Positions 59,874 through 64,000 of a DNA stretch of 64,000 nt are shown here, one piece after another (positions within the stretch are counted from its first letter, which is position 1; every line of letters starts with the position of its first letter). The position numbers and the translations under genes are program-made. This DNA comes from an uncultured Aquimarina sp. (lineage in GTDB: Bacteria; Bacteroidota; Bacteroidia; Flavobacteriales; Flavobacteriaceae), in the NCBI RefSeq assembly GCF_947500065.1, contig NZ_CANMQT010000015.1:62001-126000 (forward strand), given 5' to 3'. The notes under the pieces were generated by a model. The model ran no database searches. It worked only from the letters and a program-made list of their open reading frames with translations, and was not told where the DNA came from.

Positions 59874-61667
59874 TTAAGCCACATTCACATTCAATTCCCA
59901 ATGCGTTCCGTTACTAGTTGTTTTTTTAATTGTTCCTTCTAACTGTTCTACTAAAGAACGAATAAGTTTGATCCCAAAAGAATTACTTTTCTCACCTTCA
60001 ATAGTTTCGAAACCTACTCCATTATCTAAAACCTGAATGCGTAAATGGCCTTTCGTTTTTTGTGCTATTATTATCTTCAGTATTGGATGATTTATATCGT
60101 TATATGCATATTTAAGTGCATTCGTAATCAATTCATTGATAATGAGTGCTAACGGAATCGCCATATCAATATGAATACTAATGTTATCAATATTAAATTC
60201 TGGTTTAAATTTAGCTCCATATCCATGAAAAAGGCCTAATACCAGCTCTTCAATGTATTCTTTTATAAAAATACGAGTATCCACACCTTCTTGGTATAGT
60301 TTTCTATGAACTAGTGATAATGCTTCTACTCTATATTTACCAGAAACAATAGCATCTTTTGCAGCAAGCCCTGTGAGTTCGTTGCTTTGTAGATTTAATA
60401 AACTAGAGATCATCTGTAAGTTATTTTTTACCCGATGGTTTAACTCTCGAAGTAACAAGGCTTTTTCTTGTTCACGTTTCGTAATCATATCTTTTTGATG
60501 CGATAAGATACTATTCACTTTTTTGATCTTTTTATTACCGCTATACAATAGGTATACAAAAAAGAGTACTAATAGAATACCAGTAATCAACAAGACAACG
60601 GCATATCTTTGATTCGAATTAATCCTATTGAGTAGTCCTATTTCTGATTCACGCTTATCTATTTCATAGCCAGACTTTAATTGTTCTATTTTTTGAATAT
60701 TCTCTTTATTCACCAGACTATCTTGATATATTTGGAACAATTTCTGGTATTGTAGTGCCTGCGAATATTGTTGTTGTTTCTCATAGAAACCCGATAACAT
60801 TGCACTAAAGTCTCTGATTTGTTCTTTAAGACCAGCTTGTTTTGCCATAGCTAAGGCTTCCTGGTACTTTTCTTCAGCTAGTGTCCATGCTGTTTCTTTT
60901 GCATAAACTTCTCCTAATTCTGCAAGGTAAATAGAGGTAGAATACGAATCGCCTAATTTAGCAAGGATGATAATCGCTTTGTCTAGATTTTCTTTTGCGG
61001 AAGCTAGGTTGTTTTGCGCAGAATATACCATACCTAGATTACCTAACGAATACCCTTCTATTAAATCATTTTTTATAAGATCATTGAGTTTTAAAGTCTC
61101 TTGGAAACTTGTTACTGCACTATCCAAATGTCCTTCCAGGCGATATGCTTCTCCAAGATTAAGGATCGTACTTGCTTGATTTATTAATTCGTTAGAATTT
61201 GTGTAAATAACAGTGGCTTTTTTCAAATAGTCAATGGCTAAATGATAATCCTTATCTACCATATAATTACTTGCTATTTGATTATACGATGCTGCTTGTC
61301 TTTCTTTTAACCCTTCTAACTCATAAATTTGTAAGGCCTCTAAAGAGGCATCAAATGATTGACTATTATTACCAAGCCTACGTTCTAAGTGACTAATTTC
61401 CTCTAAAGCTTCTGCTTGAAATATTGGATCTCCAATTTCTGTTGCTATTTCTAAAGATTGTTTTGCAGAAAGTAAGGCTGCATTTAGGTCGGTATGAAAA
61501 AAAGCAATTAATCTTAGTGTTTTTGCTTGTTCTTTTTTTGATAAACTACGTGTTTCCAGAATGTGCAGTAAACTATCAGCTTTCTTCATATTTTGAGAAA
61601 AAGATAGGTTGAAAAATAATAGAATAATTAGAAACAGTCTTTTACTTTGTTTACGATACATAAACAT
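59874..61667 (-). CDS. TPR-containing HisKA_2-type sensor histidine kinase
   Basis: A 597-residue membrane kinase. It has a signal-like N-terminus (about 10-24). Residues 35-330 consist of TPR-like repeats (LGEAYRLEGHLDSAVTSF, LGMVYSAQNNLASAKENL, LGEVYAKETAWTLAEEKY), so the sensor acts outside the membrane. One membrane helix follows (354-375). The dimerisation domain is HisKA_2: LLRELNHRVKNNLQMISSLLNLQ with H411. The ATPase domain (about 490-595) has LIINELITNALKYAY and DNGVGF. The domain order fits two-component kinases that signal to LytTR regulators, and the LytTR gene follows directly. Confidence 0.9.
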   Translation of the reverse strand: MFMYRKQSKRLFLIILLFFNLSFSQNMKKADSLLHILETRSLSKKEQAKTLRLIAFFHTDLNAALLSAKQSLEIATEIGDPIFQAEALEEISHLERRLGNNSQSFDASLEALQIYELEGLKERQAASYNQIASNYMVDKDYHLAIDYLKKATVIYTNSNELINQASTILNLGEAYRLEGHLDSAVTSFQETLKLNDLIKNDLIEGYSLGNLGMVYSAQNNLASAKENLDKAIIILAKLGDSYSTSIYLAELGEVYAKETAWTLAEEKYQEALAMAKQAGLKEQIRDFSAMLSGFYEKQQQYSQALQYQKLFQIYQDSLVNKENIQKIEQLKSGYEIDKRESEIGLLNRINSNQRYAVVLLITGILLVLFFVYLLYSGNKKIKKVNSILSHQKDMITKREQEKALLLRELNHRVKNNLQMISSLLNLQSNELTGLAAKDAIVSGKYRVEALSLVHRKLYQEGVDTRIFIKEYIEELVLGLFHGYGAKFKPEFNIDNISIHIDMAIPLALIINELITNALKYAYNDINHPILKIIIAQKTKGHLRIQVLDNGVGFETIEGEKSNSFGIKLIRSLVEQLEGTIKKTTSNGTHWELNVNVA

Positions 61668-61673
61668 AAATTA

Positions 61674-62276
61674 TTATAGTTCCGGAGGAGGAGTGTTAGA
61701 ACTAACTTTTATTACAGGATCATGAACAAAAAAGTATTTTTCAGTCTTCTGATTTCCTTCAATGCTTAACTCCCAGGAAAATACTATACTATAAGAAATA
61801 TAAATCTCATGAAAGTCATAGTCATTTGTTCCCTGGATAGGAGCACAAGTGGCATTTGATATAGAATCGTTGTATACCGGATATATAAATAAAGATCCGT
61901 TTGGAGCAGGAGTATATCCAGTGGTTGCACTTTTTATAAAAATATTGCCCCAATCATCTTTCTCATTTTCTCCATAATCATTAGTGAAATCTTTATTGGT
62001 ATTTCTAAGTTCACAAAAAAGCAATTTGGGACCATCTCCTTGTATTTCCATTATCAATTCATCTCCCCAATGAAAATCAGGAATTTCTTCTGAGTCAATA
62101 ACATCTTTTTTTAAAAAATTACCAATTGGTAGAGGGTTAGCTCTGGTGCCTAAGGCACCCTTACCTTGCATAACATTTTTAAAATTTTCAAAATCATTTG
62201 TACTCATAGTACAGCTAAATGCAGATTTATCAGCGCCTTTTTTTCTTAGACTAATTTGTATTGGTATAGTTGCCAT
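61674..62276 (-). CDS. Leaderless orphan protein of 200 residues (first of three)
   Basis: I do not recognise the family. It has no signal peptide, starting MATIPIQISLRKKGADKSAF. Strand-rich segments follow (DELIMEIQGDGPKLLFCELRN, DDWGNIFIKSATTGYTPAP, EIYISYSIVFSWELSI), suggesting a beta-sandwich. Cysteines are at about 22, 107 and 142. It ends in a Pro-rich tail (SSNTPPPEL). It neighbours two other small leaderless beta-rich proteins, and the histidine-kinase gene starts 7 bases after its stop. Confidence 0.6.
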   Translation of the reverse strand: MATIPIQISLRKKGADKSAFSCTMSTNDFENFKNVMQGKGALGTRANPLPIGNFLKKDVIDSEEIPDFHWGDELIMEIQGDGPKLLFCELRNTNKDFTNDYGENEKDDWGNIFIKSATTGYTPAPNGSLFIYPVYNDSISNATCAPIQGTNDYDFHEIYISYSIVFSWELSIEGNQKTEKYFFVHDPVIKVSSNTPPPEL

Positions 62277-62432
62277 AAGAATTAATATTTAAATTGGTTA
62301 TAACCCTTAACTATCAAGGGAATTAGGTTGTATGTTTTTGTGTAATAATATGTTTTGAAATTAATGAAAAGTTTTAATCTCTGTTATTCAGGTGATTATA
62401 AAGTTTTCATAATTTATGTAGTGAGAAAGAAA

Positions 62433-62455
62433 GCAAAGTGCGGGGTACACTTTGC
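62433..62455 (-). terminator. Terminator after the gene 62530-62922
   Basis: GCAAAGTG (62433-62440) pairs perfectly with CACTTTGC (62448-62455) around a 7-base loop. Read leftward it is followed by a T-rich tract (TTTCTTTCTC). Confidence 0.65.
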
Positions 62456-62529
62456 TATCATCAGCATCTAAAAATAGCGTACTATTTATATGAAGTTAGC
62501 CTTATGAAAAACAAAGTTTTTTCTTTGAT

Positions 62530-62922
62530 TTAAGAGCAGTCTCCAAAGGTTATAGTATTACCTTCATCTTTATCTCCATTATCCCAATCTGCTTTATTCT
62601 TAGTACCTAATATATAAGTGAGTTCCAGAGGGCTTCCTGATTTTTTATATTTCTGCAAACCGGCCATAAAAGTCCCGTATGCATTATTGTCAGAAAGCTT
62701 AGGACTTGTCATACCCATCTGCCATTTTCCAGCATCTGGATTATTTGTTTGACTAAATTCACAGAAAATTCGGTCAGATGTTTCTGATAAAAAAATCGCT
62801 TTACCTTTGTCTGCCACAACAGAACCTACTTGTAGGTCTAAAAATTTTTTGCACTTAATACTTGTGCATTTTATATCAGCACCTGTATTGTTTATTACGG
62901 TTAATCTAATTCTAACACTCAT
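62530..62922 (-). CDS. Leaderless orphan protein of 130 residues (second of three)
   Basis: A soluble beta-rich protein starting MSVRIRLTVINNTGADIKC. A polar segment FCEFSQTNNPDAGKWQMGMTSP follows and it ends in KADWDNGDKDEGNTITFGDCS. The opening strand with N-N-T-G and the aspartate-rich loops recall aegerolysin-like or other small invertebrate-active beta-sandwich proteins, but I cannot confirm a family. Four cysteines (19, 24, 73 and 129) may pair. No signal peptide. It lies 48 bases downstream of the VapA-like gene and has its own terminator. Confidence 0.6.
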   Translation of the reverse strand: MSVRIRLTVINNTGADIKCTSIKCKKFLDLQVGSVVADKGKAIFLSETSDRIFCEFSQTNNPDAGKWQMGMTSPKLSDNNAYGTFMAGLQKYKKSGSPLELTYILGTKNKADWDNGDKDEGNTITFGDCS

Positions 62923-62970
62923 GATATTTTATTTAAAAGTTAATTTTTCTTTTATGGAAGAATTTTAATA

Positions 62971-63432
62971 TTAATTCTTTTCCCATTTACCGCTACCTCC
63001 AAAGGCTCCGCCACCTTCTCCAATTCCCGCAGCAGTAGCATTTCCGTGAGAACCCCAAGTAACTTGTAAAACACCGCCATATTCAGCGCCATAAACCACT
63101 CCAAAAGCTTCTGTTGATAGTAATTTAGCTTCATCGGTGTAGTATATAACACCAGCTGCGCCAATATCTCCTATTCCTAATCCACCGGAACTTCCTTTAA
63201 ATGTATATCCTATTGCTGGTACTAAAACTTCTATATACGTATATACTAAATATGATGTAGCGCGTATAAAACAAGGGTGAGTGATTATCGATTTTGATAA
63301 TAAATCTTTTCCATCGATGTTTGCTGATTGTTTTTCTGGTTTTTTTGAGGGATCAATTCCTTGTTCCTTAAAATAAGCTTCAGCATTCTTTTTTAATGTT
63401 GATACTTCTTCTGTTGTAAGTTGATCTGACAT
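62971..63432 (-). CDS. Possible VapA/VapB-like beta-barrel protein (third of three)
   Basis: A 153-residue protein. The N-terminal 50 residues are helical and charged with no signal peptide. The C-terminal 100 residues are glycine-rich strands: TFKGSSGGLGIGDIGAAGVIYY, GVVYGAEYGGVLQVTWGSHGNATAAGIGEGG and GAFGGSGKW. The G-G-V-x-Q-V-T-W-G and terminal G-G-G-x-G-G-S-G-x-W patterns resemble the VapA/VapB virulence-associated beta-barrel family of Rhodococcus equi and related proteins. The resemblance is by eye, so the family is tentative. Its neighbours are similarly small and leaderless, suggesting a shared export route or effector role. Confidence 0.5.
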   Translation of the reverse strand: MSDQLTTEEVSTLKKNAEAYFKEQGIDPSKKPEKQSANIDGKDLLSKSIITHPCFIRATSYLVYTYIEVLVPAIGYTFKGSSGGLGIGDIGAAGVIYYTDEAKLLSTEAFGVVYGAEYGGVLQVTWGSHGNATAAGIGEGGGAFGGSGKWEKN

Positions 63433-63902
63433 AATTGAAAAATTTTAAAAGTTTATAATTAATGTGAAATCCAATCAACTTTTTGAAGGCCCTCATTGTT
63501 GATTTGATGATTCAAAGTAGCGGATAATAAACAAGGAATAAAAAGAAGATGAGTAGACGAATAGAAATTATGAGTGAATGAACTTAACTGTTGAGTGAGT
63601 GATGTAGTAACAAATAAATAATGAATTCTATAGTGGGAATTCGGAGGACATTATTTCTTAATTATTTAGAATTTTAAACCTGAGTTCAATATAAAACATG
63701 CTGTTGTTTAATGTTTTACAACCTAAAAGAGTTCCTTCTCCTTGGACGACAGCGCTTAGCGATGGGCGAGAAAGAGTGTTGGAGTTAGCCCGCCTGACCG
63801 GACGGGTAGGGATGAGAGGTTTTCATAATAAAGCCTTTTACCTTAATCTTCTCCCAGAGGAAGAGGAAATGAGGCTATCCGAAAAACAGAATGTTTACTA
63901 CA
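63433..63902. other. Intergenic region with unusual GC-rich repeat
   Basis: The region holds the upstream sequence of the VapA-like gene and, from about 63710 to 63880, a GC-richer segment with paired CCTTCTCC/GAGGAAGAGG-type and CCCGCC/GACGGG-type arms. This resembles repeat units scattered in flavobacterial intergenic DNA. A short open frame across it (63698-63934) is not protein-like. Confidence 0.5.
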
Positions 63903-63973
63903 CTGTCACATTGAAGGGAGTCGAAATGTACTGAAAACCAAGGGTGATTGTTTCTCGATTCCGCTCCTTTAGA
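63903..63973. repeat. Second copy of the palindromic intergenic repeat
   Basis: CTGTCACATTGAAGGGAGTC and TTTCTCGATTCCGCTCC correspond to the arms of the element at 14444-14517, with several mismatches and a different inner loop. Confidence 0.6.
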
Positions 63974-64000
63974 TTAGCAAATAAATAAAAAGGATTAATT

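Noticed and set aside
62952..63164. 70-residue minus-strand frame overlapping the VapA-like gene
   Set aside because: A shifted frame of the glycine-rich coding region; the 153-residue frame is longer and has a better start.
63698..63934. 78-residue open frame on the plus strand
   Set aside because: It spans GC-rich intergenic repeat units and the left arm of the palindromic repeat; the composition is not protein-like and there is no promoter or partner.
1..64000. CRISPR arrays, tRNA or rRNA genes, insertion sequences, prophage
   Set aside because: I saw no regularly spaced direct repeats, cloverleaf or rRNA sequence, transposase, integrase or phage structural gene. A dedicated scan could still find a short RNA.

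Overview
The window looks like a chromosomal segment of a marine member of the Flavobacteriaceae (Bacteroidota), possibly close to Aquimarina. The DNA is AT-rich. Secreted proteins mostly begin MKK with a hydrophobic signal or lipobox. One protein ends in a type IX secretion (T9SS) sorting domain. Promoters fit the Bacteroidota TTTG / TAnnTTTG pattern, and a 55-residue Lacal_2735-type small protein is present. I see no rRNA, tRNA, CRISPR array, IS transposase or recognisable prophage. Genus-level placement is inference.

Layout. 1-2437: N-terminus of a membrane/transporter-like protein, an NTF2-fold secreted protein and a bacterial pentameric ligand-gated ion channel. 2453-11160: an accessory island with a small orphan gene, a 939-residue PIN-domain protein, a coiled-coil protein, then a tight three-gene operon (leucine-rich-repeat protein, unknown 423-residue protein, DyP peroxidase). 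Unusual intergenic elements sharing GTTAGC cores separate these genes. A 12-bp perfect inverted repeat brackets the operon, and a 20-bp perfect palindrome lies upstream of it. This is the best candidate for an undescribed system. 11564-14397: esterase, orphan lipoprotein, DMP19-like protein, isochorismatase-type hydrolase. 14542-21232: probable operon of MBL hydrolase, BNR/VPS10-type propeller, S9 peptidase and DUF2490 barrel protein. 21346-27120: small genes, a class A beta-lactamase-like lipoprotein, a decayed duplicate of an M28 peptidase 3' end, a T9SS cargo protein and the intact M28 peptidase. 27342-30807: VWA / MoxR ATPase pair and a DUF1853 protein. 30816-34970: two tandem BvgS-like hybrid kinases, the second with Gln in place of the phosphoacceptor His. 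35101-45864: long co-directional peptide and amide catabolism cluster (propeller-amidohydrolase, iminopeptidase, DUF3291, two amidohydrolases, TlpA thioredoxin, S10 peptidase, pirin). 45975-53506: mostly housekeeping-like or orphan genes and a CBM9/beta-lactamase fusion. 53699-59019: ABC-F protein, FMN-binding lipoprotein, exported DJ-1 protein, GlxA-type AraC regulator with a lost or non-canonical start, CIA30 protein, Lacal_2735 protein. 59093-61667: TPR histidine kinase with LytTR regulator. 61674-63432: three small leaderless beta-rich proteins, one possibly VapA-like. 63433-64000: intergenic repeats.

Functionally, much of the window serves extracellular and periplasmic protein and peptide breakdown (S9, M28, S10, S33 and amidohydrolase families) with matching sensors (BvgS-like kinases carrying amino-acid-type binding domains). 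All family assignments come from reading motifs in the translated sequence; no database search was run.
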